DNA of 64,000 nt, taken from contig CM033747.1 in assembly GCA_019671005.1 (NCBI GenBank), forward strand, positions 22,843,188 through 22,907,187, read 5' to 3'. Below are positions 1-9,524 of this stretch, piece after piece. Positions within the stretch are counted from its first letter, which is position 1; each line of letters begins with the position of its first letter. This DNA is from Hibiscus mutabilis (lineage: Eukaryota > Streptophyta > Magnoliopsida > Malvales > Malvaceae). The translations under genes were made by a program, and so were the position numbers. Under the pieces are notes generated by a model. It saw only the letters and a program-made list of their open reading frames with translations. It searched no databases and was not told the DNA's origin.

Positions 1-679
1 ATGTATATATATGGCTAATTAATTTTTGAAGCATGTTTTTACTTTTATTTTGAAGAATATTTTTTTTCTTTTTTTACTTGTTTATGTTTATGTTTTTTTT
101 TTATTTGTGATATGTTATGTTCCTCTTGTTTGTACATTTTTTTATTTGTTTAATATTATGATATTCATTTTTTTATGTTTTTAGTGTCGTATATATGTTT
201 CGATAATTATTTTCTAAAGATTGCATAACGGATACATTATTTGTCAACGCGGTGCCCTTTTATTCGAGCGTAAACGTGGCCAGTATCAAGCGCAGTGATG
301 ATGGTCTATCAATTTATTCTCGAATAACGGGGCCCTTAAAATTTACTCGCACTTATAACTAAATTTTAATTCAATCGTCACTTTAATCCGGAAAGTTTAA
401 TATTAATAAAGCGGTAATTTTTAATGTACCAATTTTGGGCGGTGTAGGGGTGCATCCTTCCCTATCCGTAACCGACTCCCGAACCCAACAGTTTTAAAAT
501 CTCTGGTTTTATGGTGTTCGGCCTACCTTAGTGGCCGGTGGCGACTCCATTTTAAAAATAAAATACGATTTTTTCTAAAACCCCACAGAATACATATTTT
601 TAATACCCGAAAGACCCCCAAACACCTCGAAACCCTTTTTTTAGCAAAACACCACCTGTAGGAAAAGGATATCGCTACA
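1..679 (+). repeat. Element A 5' LTR (3' portion; Tat/Ogre-like)
   Basis: This is the end of a long LTR whose start lies outside the window. It closes with gatatcgctaca directly before a tRNA-Arg primer-binding site, so it is a 5' LTR read on the + strand. It matches in reverse the full 3.2-kb LTR at 26099-29315. The last 280 bp (gcggtgtagggg, cgactcccgaaccc, ccggtggcgactcc) are shared with the LTRs of elements B and C. Confidence 0.88.
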
Positions 680-681
680 TT

Positions 682-699
682 TAGTGACTCCGCTGGGGA
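682..699 (+). other. Primer-binding site, tRNA-Arg type (element A)
   Basis: The sequence tagtgactccgctgggga differs by two transitions from tggcgactccgctgggga, which is complementary to the 3' end of a plant tRNA-Arg plus CCA and is present intact in element B (33349-33366). It primes minus-strand DNA synthesis in Tat/Ogre-type elements. The two G-to-A/C-to-T type changes fit decay in methylated DNA. Confidence 0.85.
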
Positions 700-1577
700 C
701 CAATTTTTTCAAAAAAAAAGAAAGTCAAGCTTTTTAAATAACTACCGCGAAAGTTATGGATTAAAGTAACTATTAAATTAACATTTGGTTATAATTGCGC
801 GTTTATTTTAATGTATTTAAAATTTGGCATATAAACCCATACTTTTTTAAGTGGGGGGGGGAAACGCTAGTGCTTTTGTGAGGATATTGTTCCTCTGTAT
901 AGCAAAGTACCTTCGGGGCTCGAGTACCTTATGCTTTCGTGAGGATATCGTTCCTTCATATGGGCATAAGCGAATGGGTCCCCCTCAATTGAACCCGGTT
1001 GAAAAGAGCCTATAATGGGTGATGATCGGGGGCCTTGCTACCCTTAGTAGGGGGTAGCAAGGACAATTCGGGTACCTCCTAGCACCAATACTGCATGTAG
1101 AGAACCTAAAAAGCCTTACCTTTTTAGAGCCATGCGGATAACCTAGGTGTTTTAGACGAGATGTAAATATGGTTGTTTTGTTTGTTTACCTTATTTAATT
1201 TGACCTTTATTTATGCATTTATTAATTTTATCCGGTACTAACTCATTTCCTTTTTTTTGCATATATCATCGCATTCGCATTACATAGGGTATTGATTCCC
1301 GAGTGGTTTCTCCCATAATAGAGATTGTTCATGATGGACCAAGGATAGATCAATCCCAAGAGTTAAAGAAGTAAATGGTCGAGATGATGAACCAGATAAA
1401 TGCTATGATGAAAGGTCATTTCTTTTTTTTGTTTTAGAGGGTCCGGTTCTAGAGATCAATCCCAAGGATAGATCGGGGACAGTAGAAGAAGGATCATTCA
1501 GAAACTTCAGGTCAGATTCGGCAAGCAGTGTCATTCCTGGTAACGAGCGAAGTGGAGTACAAGAGTTAAAGAAGTAA
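700..1577 (+). other. Element A leader (5' untranslated region)
   Basis: No gene is seen. The stretch contains blocks also present in B (33530-33840) and C (57380-57660, reverse): two copies of gctttcgtgaggatat, the palindromic stretch around ctcgag, a 10-bp-stem hairpin at 1033-1062, and ggtacctcctagcacc. Its preservation in three diverged elements suggests function at the RNA level, such as packaging. That role is inferred. Confidence 0.7.
1033..1062 (+). promoter_or_regulatory. Conserved leader hairpin (element A)
   Basis: ccttgctacc and ggtagcaagg form a perfect 10-bp stem around a short loop with ttagta. It lies about 350 nt downstream of the PBS. Equivalent hairpins occur at 33717-33746 (B) and 57447-57473 (C, reverse), where the stem pairs differ but still match. 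A packaging or dimerisation signal is one possible role (inference). Confidence 0.6.
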
Positions 1578-1619
1578 ATGGCGGAGATGATGAACCAGAT
1601 AAATGCTATGATGAAAGGT
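1360..1619 (+). repeat. 57-bp direct duplication in element A leader
   Basis: A block beginning aagagttaaagaagtaaatg and ending gatgatgaaccagat...atgaaaggt occurs at about 1360-1416 and again at about 1563-1619 with a single-base-level difference. The intervening segment also repeats the phrase gatcaatcccaagga. The duplication places two copies of the same possible start region 203 bp apart. Confidence 0.8.
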
Positions 1620-2060
1620 AAGCGGCCTGTCGAACTTAGAGAAGAATTGATCAAGGATCAGAATGTAAAAAAGAATGGTCAGAATGTTAAGATAGACAAC
1701 ACCGTTAAATACGACAAGTTGAATCCTTTTGTGATCAATCTCAAGAAACAGACATGTGGCATATATTTGTGCAAATACCTAGGAAATAGAGCCAAGACTA
1801 AGAGAAGCCCGAGACTCAAATAAAGTAAAGAGGCATTGTCCTATACCTATGAGATACACCGAGCTACTTTCGTTGCTCATTGAAATAAATCTTATCATAC
1901 CGGTGAAGTCTGTACCAAAAAGACTTCTTATTCGAAGGATTACAACAGTCGTATCTAGTGCAGCTACCACATGGGGGGTTCAGGTCATCACACTGAGAAT
2001 TGCAGAGTCCTGAAGAACAGAGTTCAAGATCTTATCAGGATGGGAGTTTTGGATTTCGAA
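1578..2060 (+). pseudogene. Tat/Ogre-like gag C-terminal relic with zinc knuckle
   Basis: The first 80 codons (MAEMMNQINAMMKGK...) are a short open fragment of unrecognised gag-like sequence. From about 1830, in shifted frames, the motif PIPMRYTELLSLLIE and then a CSYH-GH-TENC pattern appear, followed by LKNRVQDLI. This is the CCHC-like knuckle and following helix at the C-terminus of Tat/Ogre gag. It lies upstream of the coiled-coil ORF and of the main gag, which is not the expected order, and it is fused in frame to the coiled coil. It is probably a chimeric or duplicated gag end. The family assignment rests on motif recognition only. Confidence 0.6.
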
Positions 2061-2903
2061 GATAGACAACCCCGATTCTACAATGAGCCAACCATTGCCC
2101 GAGGGACAAAGTCGAAAAGGGGTCAGTGCCCAGTCCAAGGTTCGGGTAACACAGAAGTGGGTCACTCAAGTGAGATAAATTCAAAAACTGCGAGTAAAAG
2201 TGTCTCAGAAGATGAACTTGCATTCGAGTACGACCAACTCAAGCAGGAGAGGTATGATCTAAGCAAAAAACCAAAGAGTATACAAGAAAAGTACCATAAG
2301 TTGCACTTTGAATTTAAGAATGCCAAGCTGGGTGACACCTCTGAAGAATGGGTTAATGGCATGATTCAGCTGAAGAACGATTTAGAACATTGGAAGCAGA
2401 AATGCAAGACTAGCAAAAATAAGGCTAGATCATTATCACAAAAGCTGAAAGAAGCTGAGAGCCAACGCGACATCCTCCAAGATGAGTTGGAAAGCAGTCT
2501 GGCTATGAACGAGATCCTGAAATCAAGTCTGCAGTAGAAAGAGGAGGAATCTCAAGCCTTTCAAATGGAAAACACAACACTCAAAGAACAGATAGAAAGG
2601 CTCAAGACTTCTTTATGTACCAGCGAGATTCGTGCTGAAGCGTACAAGCAGGCCGAGTATGAAAGTTTCAAAGAAGTAACTTTCAAGCTACAAAAGGTCG
2701 AGCAGAAAATACAGGAAAAAGAAAAAGACATGAAGATTTTTATGACTCAAGCACGACAAATGGCTCAACAGGTAGCAGATTTAGCTGATGCAACAATGCC
2801 GATAAGCCAGAATATGGATCCAGCGTTAGACCGCGAAGGAAAGCTGATGAGACTATTGAATGAGGTCAAGAAATTAGGTGCTAGAGCTCACCGCTATCTG
2901 TAA
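2060..2903 (+). pseudogene. Coiled-coil ORF1-like protein of a Tat/Ogre element
   Basis: Two adjacent open stretches (to 2537, then 2565-2903) split by a single TAG encode about 270 residues rich in K, E, Q and L in heptad spacing, consistent with one long coiled coil. The last 50 residues (QMAQQVADLADATMP... then LMRLLNEVKKLGARA) resemble the C-terminal tail of ORF1-type proteins found upstream of gag in Ogre elements. A homologous tail occurs in element B at 34127-34340 (LLRAVEEL, then RARAYV after a stop), which argues that it belongs to the element. Function is unknown. There is no membrane segment or signal peptide. Confidence 0.6.
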
Positions 2904-3082
2904 ACTCCTAGTACCGGATGTAATGAAAGCTTTTGGTCTTAATGAAAGATATTATATGGGGACAAATCACTTGCGGAATCAATACCTTATTGCCTTCATG
3001 CATTGCATTTGCATCACATCCTTTGCATTGTTTAATGATTTTATCATTGCATCGCACTTTATCATTTAATTTCTGGGGTTCG

Positions 3083-3640
3083 ATGGCAGAACTGGTTGAG
3101 AAAATGGAACGAACTAAGGAGTTAAGGCTTGACCTGCTAGAAGAAAGAATCGAGAAGGAGCTAAAAAAAGAAAAAATAGATGTTTTCAATACGAATGAAC
3201 TCTGCCTAGTCCCTGATTTGGTCATTCTGCCGGATTTCAAGATTCCTAGATTTGCGCAGTATGAAGAAACTAGCTGCTCGAAGGTTCATTTGACCATGTT
3301 TTGCAAAAAATGGAGGGATACATAAAGAATGAAGAGTTGTTGATCACTACTTCCACGATAGCCTGATGGGACCCGTAGCAGTGTGATATAATCGTTTGAG
3401 CAGAAACCAAGTTCGATCATGGGGTGACCTTTCTAATGCCTCTTGAGTCAGTACATATATGCTTTAGACTTAGCGCCCTATCGTCAGTTTCTTTATAACG
3501 AGAAAATGAGACCAAATGAAAGCTTCAGAGAGTATGCACTAAGGTGGTGATGTTCGGCAACCCAAGTTTAGCCTTCTATAGCAGAAGAAGAGTTGATTCC
3601 TCTGTTCCACGCAACGCTTCCTTCTTCTTTCTTTGATATG
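3083..3640 (+). pseudogene. gag: Element A gag, N-terminal part (interrupted by Athila insertion)
   Basis: This is the capsid-region gag of a Tat/Ogre-like element. It opens with MAELVEKMERTKELR and carries LCLVPDLVILPDFKIPRF, then a typical TSCSKVHLTMFC motif. After a frameshift near 3310 the frames give a DHYFHDSLMGPVAV-like segment, SRNQVRSWGDLS and NESFREYA, ending with FFDM at 3640 exactly where the Athila LTR begins. The reading resumes as SKKGKK at 14891 after the duplicated atatg. At least three frameshifts or stops make it inactive. Confidence 0.8.
3636..3640. other. Target-site duplication atatg, left copy (Athila insertion)
   Basis: The five bases atatg immediately precede the Athila LTR end (tgttgcg) and recur at 14886-14890 just after the other LTR. 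Removing one copy and the insert joins the two gag halves in frame, which fixes the insertion site. Confidence 0.8.
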
Positions 3641-4222
3641 TGTTGCGTGTGATAAGTGCTACGCAATTGTGCAAGTATACACGTCGCAAGTAATAAAGTG
3701 ATATGAGTATCGAGTATCGTCTCCATAGGGATTGGTTTGGGCCACTTTGCTTAAGTTACTGCACTGTGAAAAGTAAAAACACAATTAAAGGATTAAAGGA
3801 GTTTAACTAATAACTAAACTAGAAAGCAATAAAGTAAAAGAAAAGATGAGATCGATTGAGAGAGATAGGCTAGGTTATCGTGAGTTGAGGTGTGATAGCC
3901 GATTGGATTGTCTTGGTAAAAGAGTGCACGGGCAACTCAGTTGCCGTGGCAACTTGCACGACGGGGTTGCCGTAGCGACTAATTGATGGTTGCTTGGGCG
4001 ACTAGTTGGGCAACTACTTGGGCGACTGGGCAGCAACTTCAAGGTTCGGCGGAGCGTTCTTCAATGGTTTCTTCTTATCCCTAAGTCGAAACTCTAGCTA
4101 TTTGTGCATGCCTTGATAATACATCCCTGCGTGAATCAAGGGTGAACAACAACCAATCTTGCGCTCCTCTTAGCCGTTGAAATCCTTAACTTATTCCTAA
4201 GCCGGATTAATCTTCACCATCA
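3641..4222 (-). repeat. Athila-like LTR, 3' half only
   Basis: This 582-bp segment matches 13370-13948 at high identity in the same orientation. It ends abruptly at accatca, where the intact LTR continues ttggattgaataaag but this copy runs into gag sequence (ccagcagaatatg). The missing 5' half of this LTR lies at about 11224-12160 in the opposite orientation. Confidence 0.85.
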
Positions 4223-4810
4223 CCAGCAGAATATGCCACGGCAACAGATGCCGCAGCAACAACCGACGACATCTAGTTCTTTGGAAAATTCTCTAAATGC
4301 TTTTATGATGAAAACTGAATCTTATATGGCTGAGAATAGTAATTTCATAAAAAGAACTGATGCTTTTATTAACAGGACCGAGATGAGATTGCAAAACCAA
4401 GAGGCGGCAATCAAATCATTGGAAAATCAAGTCGGACAATTTGCTCAAAATCAAACACTAGACCACAAGGAGGTTTACCTAGCGATCTTCAAGTCGCAAG
4501 AGGAACTGCCATGAGCAATGTAAGGCAATCACCACCAGAAGTGGCCAACAACTTAGAGAGGTTCAAACCCGCTCGTCAAACAAAACTCCACAAAAAGATC
4601 AAGACGAACCTAGCGGCAAAGTCTCAGATGCTGAACCAGGAATTGCCGCGGCAACCGCAATAAACATGCCTCGACAACCGATGACGCCTCGGCGTCTTGT
4701 GATAAGCATGCCTCAAAGAACCCTGATTGATAACGCGCCGGCAACTCATGATGTCCGGCAATGCCGTCAATCAGGTTTCAAACCAATGAAAGGATAGAAG
4801 ATATCCGACT
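4223..4810 (+). pseudogene. gag: Athila-like gag, C-terminal part
   Basis: The 93-codon stretch from 4233 contains FMMKTESYMAENSNF and then AAIKSLENQVGQFAQNQ, the conserved region of Athila gag that precedes the protease. It starts with a repeated MPRQQ-type peptide encoded by the palindromic atgccgcggcaac motif. Downstream to 4810 the frame is broken and the motif recurs (ttgccgcggcaacc, atgcctcgacaacc, acgcctcggcg). The N-terminal part is on the opposite strand at 12157-13153. Confidence 0.8.
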
Positions 4811-5403
4811 TCCACCACCATTCCCACAAAGATTGAAGGCGACAAAAGCAAGAATACCAATTCAAGAAGTTTCTTGATATCCTAAAGCAAGTCCACATCA
4901 ACTTGCCATTGGTGGAAGCAATTGAACAAATGCCAAACTATGCCAAGTTTCTTAAAGACATTGTGTCCAAGAGAACAAGGCTAGGAGAGTTTGAAACAGT
5001 TGCCGCGACAGAGGGATGCATGGCAATGTTGCTGTCGCATGCCGCCCAAGTTGAAGGATCCCGAAGTTTCACAATACCCTGTTCTATTGGAAATCACTAT
5101 GTCGGGAAAGCACTATGCGACCTAGGGGCTAGCATAAACTTGATGCCTAAATCGGTTTTTCAGAAACTAGGAATCGGGAAGGCAAGACCTACAACAGTTA
5201 TGCTGCAGCTAGCCGACAGATCCTATGTACATCCGAAGGGAAAAATCGAGGACATACTGGTAAAAGTTGATAAATTCATTTTTCCCGCTGACTTTATTGT
5301 TTTGGATTGTGAAGCAGATGAGCATGCACCTATCATTCTCGGGAGACCATTCCTAGCGACAGGGAGAACCTTGATCGACGTTGAAAAGGAGAACTCACAA
5401 TGA
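4811..5403 (+). pseudogene. Athila-like aspartic protease (retropepsin)
   Basis: The retropepsin domain processes the gag-pol polyprotein. A frameshifted lead (LPPPFPQRLK) is followed by 166 open codons: PLVEAIEQMPNYAKFLKDI, then the active site ALCDLGASINLMP (catalytic D at about residue 73, DLGAS as usual in this clade), and the C-terminal IILGRPFLATGRTLIDV. The domain itself is uninterrupted. It is the best-preserved coding part of this element. A TGA at 5401 ends the frame, with the next frame beginning at 5400. Confidence 0.88.
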
Positions 5404-5732
5404 GGGTGAATGACCAGCAGGTAAAACTAAATGTGTTCCAAACACTAAGGCATGCCGATGATCCAGAAGAATGCCAACTACTTCATGCCACGGCAGAATT
5501 TAACTTCGATGAGGAATTTAGTTGCCTCGGCAACTACATTGCCGATCAAGAGGAACCCGAGGAGTATGAAGAGCGGGTCGATGAGGAACAACCCGAAGAG
5601 GTAAATTGGCTAGTAAATCGACCAGGTACATACTTTGAACCACACTGGACTACTCGTAAGGAAGGTAAGATCGAAAAACCCTCTATCGAAAATCCACCAA
5701 TTCTTAAGTTGAAACAATTGCGGATCAACTAA
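5400..5732 (+). pseudogene. Athila-like protease-RT linker
   Basis: These 110 open codons are acidic (DQEEPEEYEERVDEEQPEE) and end WLVNRPGTYFEPHWTT...ILKLKQLRIN. This fits the low-complexity linker between protease and reverse transcriptase in Athila-like polyproteins. No catalytic motif is seen. It overlaps the protease frame by four bases, a frameshift relative to a single polyprotein. Confidence 0.65.
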
Positions 5733-6812
5733 AATATGTATACTTAGGGATCGATAATACATTACCCGTAATTATTTCCTCTAAGTTACAGCTGAGCAGG
5801 AAAAGAAGCTGATCAACATGTTGAAGCTACATAAAAGGCAATAGGGTGGACAATTGCCGACTTGAAGGGAATTAGCCCGGCGGTGTGCATGCACAAGATC
5901 TTGTTGGAAGATGATCACAAACCTTCAATTGAAGCCCAGAGGAGACTGAATCATGCCATGAAAGGGGTTGTAATGAAAGAAATCATCAAGTGGCTTGACG
6001 CCGGCATTATATACCCTATCTCCGATAGTACGCGGGGTAAGTCCGGTACAATGTGTGCGAAAAAGGGAGGTATAACAAAGGGTAAGCAATGAAAATAATG
6101 AACTTATCCCAACCAGAGCATGTGACCGGTTGGAGGGTTTGTATGGACTATCGAAAGCTAAATAAAGCCACTAGGAAAGATCACTTCCCATTACCCTTTA
6201 TTGATCAAATGCTTGACCGTCTTGCGGGTAAACCTTTTTACTGTTTTCTTGATGGTTATTCAGGTTACAATCAGATTGCCATAGCACCGAAGATCAAGAA
6301 AAGACAACATTCACATGCCCCTACGGTACTTATGCCTTCCGAAGGATGCCGTTCGGATTGTGTAACGCCCCAAGAACCTTCCAAAGATGCATGATGACGC
6401 TCTTTTCGGACATGGTCAAGACTTCCTTGAGATCTTCATGGATGATTTTTCGGTTTTGGTAATGACTTCCGACGGCTGTCTCGGCAATTTAGAGAGGGTG
6501 TTGGCAAGATGCGAAGAAACGGATTTAGTCCTCAATTGGGAGAAATGCCACTTTATGGTAGATGAAGGAATAGTGCTCGGCCATAAGATTTCATCCAAGG
6601 GAATTGAAGTAGACAAAGCCAAGGTGGACGTGATCGAGAGATTACCCCCACCAAATTCGGTTAAAGGAATTCGAAGTTTTCTCGGACATGCGAGTTTTAC
6701 AGGAGGTTCATTCATAACTTTTCTAAAATCACTAAACCTTTGTGTAATCTGCTTGAACAGGATAAAGTCTTCGATTTTGATGATTCTTGCACTCAAGCAT
6801 TTGAAACCCTAA
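5733..6812 (+). pseudogene. Athila-like reverse transcriptase
   Basis: The RT would copy element RNA into DNA. Fragments in several frames cover the domain in order: IADLKGISPAVCMHKI, KEIIKWLDAGIIYPI, a broken [38 protein letters not shown] (first catalytic aspartate), frameshift near 6300-6400, EIFMDDFSV (FMDD in place of YxDD), and CHFMVDEGIVLGHKIS...GIEVDKAKV, then SFLGHASFTG. At least four frameshifts or stops inactivate it, although both catalytic motifs are readable. Confidence 0.85.
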
Positions 6813-7263
6813 AGAAAAAGCTTGCCTCGGCACCCATTGTTGTTCCACCGATTGGGCGCTACCTTTTGAGCTCATGTGTGATGCAAGTGATTTCGCGGTA
6901 GGAGCAGTCCTAGGCCAACGCACAGGTAAGACCTTCCATGTGATATACTACGCTAGTAAAACTCTTAACGATGCTCAAGTGAATTACACAACAACGGAGA
7001 AAGAGTTACTAGCTGTAGTTTTCGCATTTGACAAGTCCCGATCCTATTTAATCGGTACAAAGGTAATTGTTCATACGGACCATTCGGCAATCAAATACTT
7101 ATTTGCTAAAAAGGATGCTAAACCTCGTTTGATTCGTTGGATATTACTTTTACAAGAATTTGATATTGAAATTAAGGACGAGAAAGGAACAGAAAATCAA
7201 GTGGCGATCACTTATCACGTTTGGAACGCAATAGGGAGGAGGACGCGATCTAGAGATATGTGA
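6813..7263 (+). pseudogene. Athila-like RNase H
   Basis: RNase H removes the RNA strand during reverse transcription. The open part gives [19 protein letters not shown] (catalytic D), [16 protein letters not shown] (catalytic E), [14 protein letters not shown] (catalytic D) and [15 protein letters not shown]. The last motif, usually NQVADHLSR in this clade, reads [10 protein letters not shown], so the final catalytic aspartate is gone. The domain is open over about 130 codons but would be inactive. Confidence 0.85.
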
Positions 7264-7387
7264 TGCATTCCCGATGAACAAATTCTAATCGCCTCGGCAA
7301 CCCTTGACGCCGGGCAGCCCATGACGCCTCGGCAACCATGGATGCACACGCCTCGGCAATTTTGGGAGCGAACACTACGGCAAAGAC
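7264..7387 (+). repeat. Cluster of gcctcggcaa motifs between RNase H and integrase
   Basis: About 120 bp with four to five copies of gcctcggcaa or close variants (7291, 7328, 7354, 7391 region). It separates RNase H from integrase and looks like a local amplification of the palindromic motif scattered through this element. Confidence 0.6.
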
Positions 7388-8680
7388 ATGCCTCGGCAAT
7401 ACCCTCAGTACGCAGATTTAGTTAACTTCCTTGTTTGTGGTATTTTTCCGTATGGCATTACTCACCAAGGGAAGAAGCGGTTCCGCCATGATGCTAAGCA
7501 TTACTTTTGGGACGAGCCTCTTTTGTTTAAACAATGTGCAGATCAGGTTATACGCCGATGTGTCCCTGAAGAAGAGCAACAGAATGTACTCCGACAATGC
7601 CATTCTTCACCCTATGGAGGACATTTTGGAGGAACTCGTACCACAGCGCCAAAGTCTTGCAATCCGGTTTGTATTGGCCAACATTGTACAAAGATGCCCA
7701 AGACTTTTACAAGCAATGTGATCGTTGCGGAGGACGGGCAATATCTCTAGACGACATGAGATGCCACTCGAACATCATCGAGGTAGAACTGCTCGATGTA
7801 TGGGGATCGATTTTATGGGACCTTTCCCATCGTCATTCGGCAACCTCTACATCTTACTCGCCGTCGACTATGTGTCTAAATGGGTAGAGGCAGCTGCAGT
7901 TCCCAACGATGATTCCAAGACCGTGCAACGATTCCTGCAGAAAAACATATTTACGGTTTGGGATGCCGAGAGCAATTATCAGCGACGGGGCAAGCATTTT
8001 GACAATAGACTAATTGCCAAGATGTTGCAACGCTTGGCATATCACACAAGATCGCCACGGCATATCACCCACAAACCAACGGGCAAGCGTAAATTTCCAA
8101 CCGGGAGTTGAAGGGAATACTCGAGAAAGTTGTAAATCCCTCAAGGAAGGATTGGTCATTAAGACTAGATGACGACTTTGGGCATATCGCACTGCATTCA
8201 AAACACCATTAGGTATGTCCCCTTCCGGCTTGTCTATGGTAAAACATGTCATCTACCGGTGGAAATCGAGCACAAGGCGTCTTTGGGCAATCAAGACCGT
8301 GAATATGGATTGGGAAAGTGCGGACAAAAAGCGCTTGATGGATCTCAATGAGATAGAAGAATTTCGTGCACTCGCCCTATAACAATGCACGAATCTACAA
8401 GGAGAAAACAAAGTGATGGCATGACAAGAAACTATTGCCACGGCAATTCACGCCAGGGGCAACTAGTTCTCCTATTCAATTCTCGGCTAAAACTTTTCCC
8501 GGGAAAGCTGAAATCAAGATGGTCGGGACCATTTGAAGTCGTCAAACCATTCTCCCATGGTGTGATAATCAAGTCCATCTCGACAACCATGAATTCAAAG
8601 TTAATGGACAAAGATTGAAGCACTACAATGGTGCCCATGTGGAACGTAACAAGGAAGTGGTCAACTTAGGAGATGCATGA
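7388..8680 (+). pseudogene. Athila-like integrase
   Basis: Integrase joins the DNA copy to the genome. Frames contain the HHCC zinc region (CHSSPYGGHFGGTRT, then in another frame [14 protein letters not shown]), the catalytic core [30 protein letters not shown] (first aspartate), a degenerate second-aspartate region ([14 protein letters not shown] where ISDGGKHF is usual, so that aspartate is lost), a broken [11 protein letters not shown] region, PFRLVYGKTCHLPVEIEHKA, and the C-terminal [18 protein letters not shown]. Translation ends near 8680. It has many frameshifts and is inactive. No chromodomain is visible. Confidence 0.82.
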
Positions 8681-9524
8681 GCATGCTCTCCTCTCAAGAT
8701 TTCCTTTTTCTTTTTCTTTTTATTTTTATTTTTATTTTTAGGAGATATTTTATTTTTTTCTTCATTATCTTTAGTTTTCAGGTTTTCTTTATTTTCTTTT
8801 TCACAACAAGACTCACAACTACTATGCTAAGGAAATTTATCACAAAATCCTTGCCCGGCAACCAATGAAGAAGATGCCGCGGCAACTTACTTCATGCATG
8901 CACAAGCTGATGCCACGGCAACCAACCACAAGATGCCACGGCAACCAAAGTCAAGACATCCCGGCAACAAGAAAACAACCATTGCATTCAAGCAAGAAAA
9001 TCAAGACGCCAACTAGAAGGAAACTAATCATCTACGATGACGAACTCTCGGAGTAAGTCCTCGTATGCATTTTTATTTTTATTGTTATTTTTCGTTATTT
9101 TTATGCATGCATTGAGGACAATGCCTCACTCGAGTTTGGGGGGGATTGTTATTAGTAATTACCATGTTTAGTTACATTAATCTTAAGCATTACATTTAGG
9201 ATACATAAATTGCTTGCCATGCCTTTAATTGGAACAAGAATTGCTTAGATTTGATGAATATCCAATGATGACTTTACCAATGCACTTAATTGATAGAATT
9301 TTTATTCTAGGATAACCATGAAAAACATAGAATTTTACTATGATGCTAAATTTGATGAAACACTGTTGTGGTTTGATTGATTTAAGGAGTTCTAGTAAAC
9401 TTAGGTTGATAATTAAGTAATTGGGGTATTAGAATAAAAATTGGATGAATGCTAGAGGTGCCCGAAATTGGCTCTAGCATGTGCTAAAAATTGATCACTA
9501 GAGGTGCCCGAAACTGGCCCGAAA
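8681..9524 (+). other. Athila-like 3' noncoding region with G-rich tract
   Basis: No gene is seen. The segment has a T-rich stretch (8695-8800), a cluster of gatgccacggcaacc motifs (8850-8970), and a purine tract with seven consecutive G at 9138-9144 (gagtttggggggg). Such a G-rich tract is typical just after pol in Athila elements. Beyond it, 9149-9524 is AT-rich noncoding sequence with a repeated gaggtgcccgaaa phrase. It is cut at 9525, where a piece of element B LTR begins. Confidence 0.65.
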
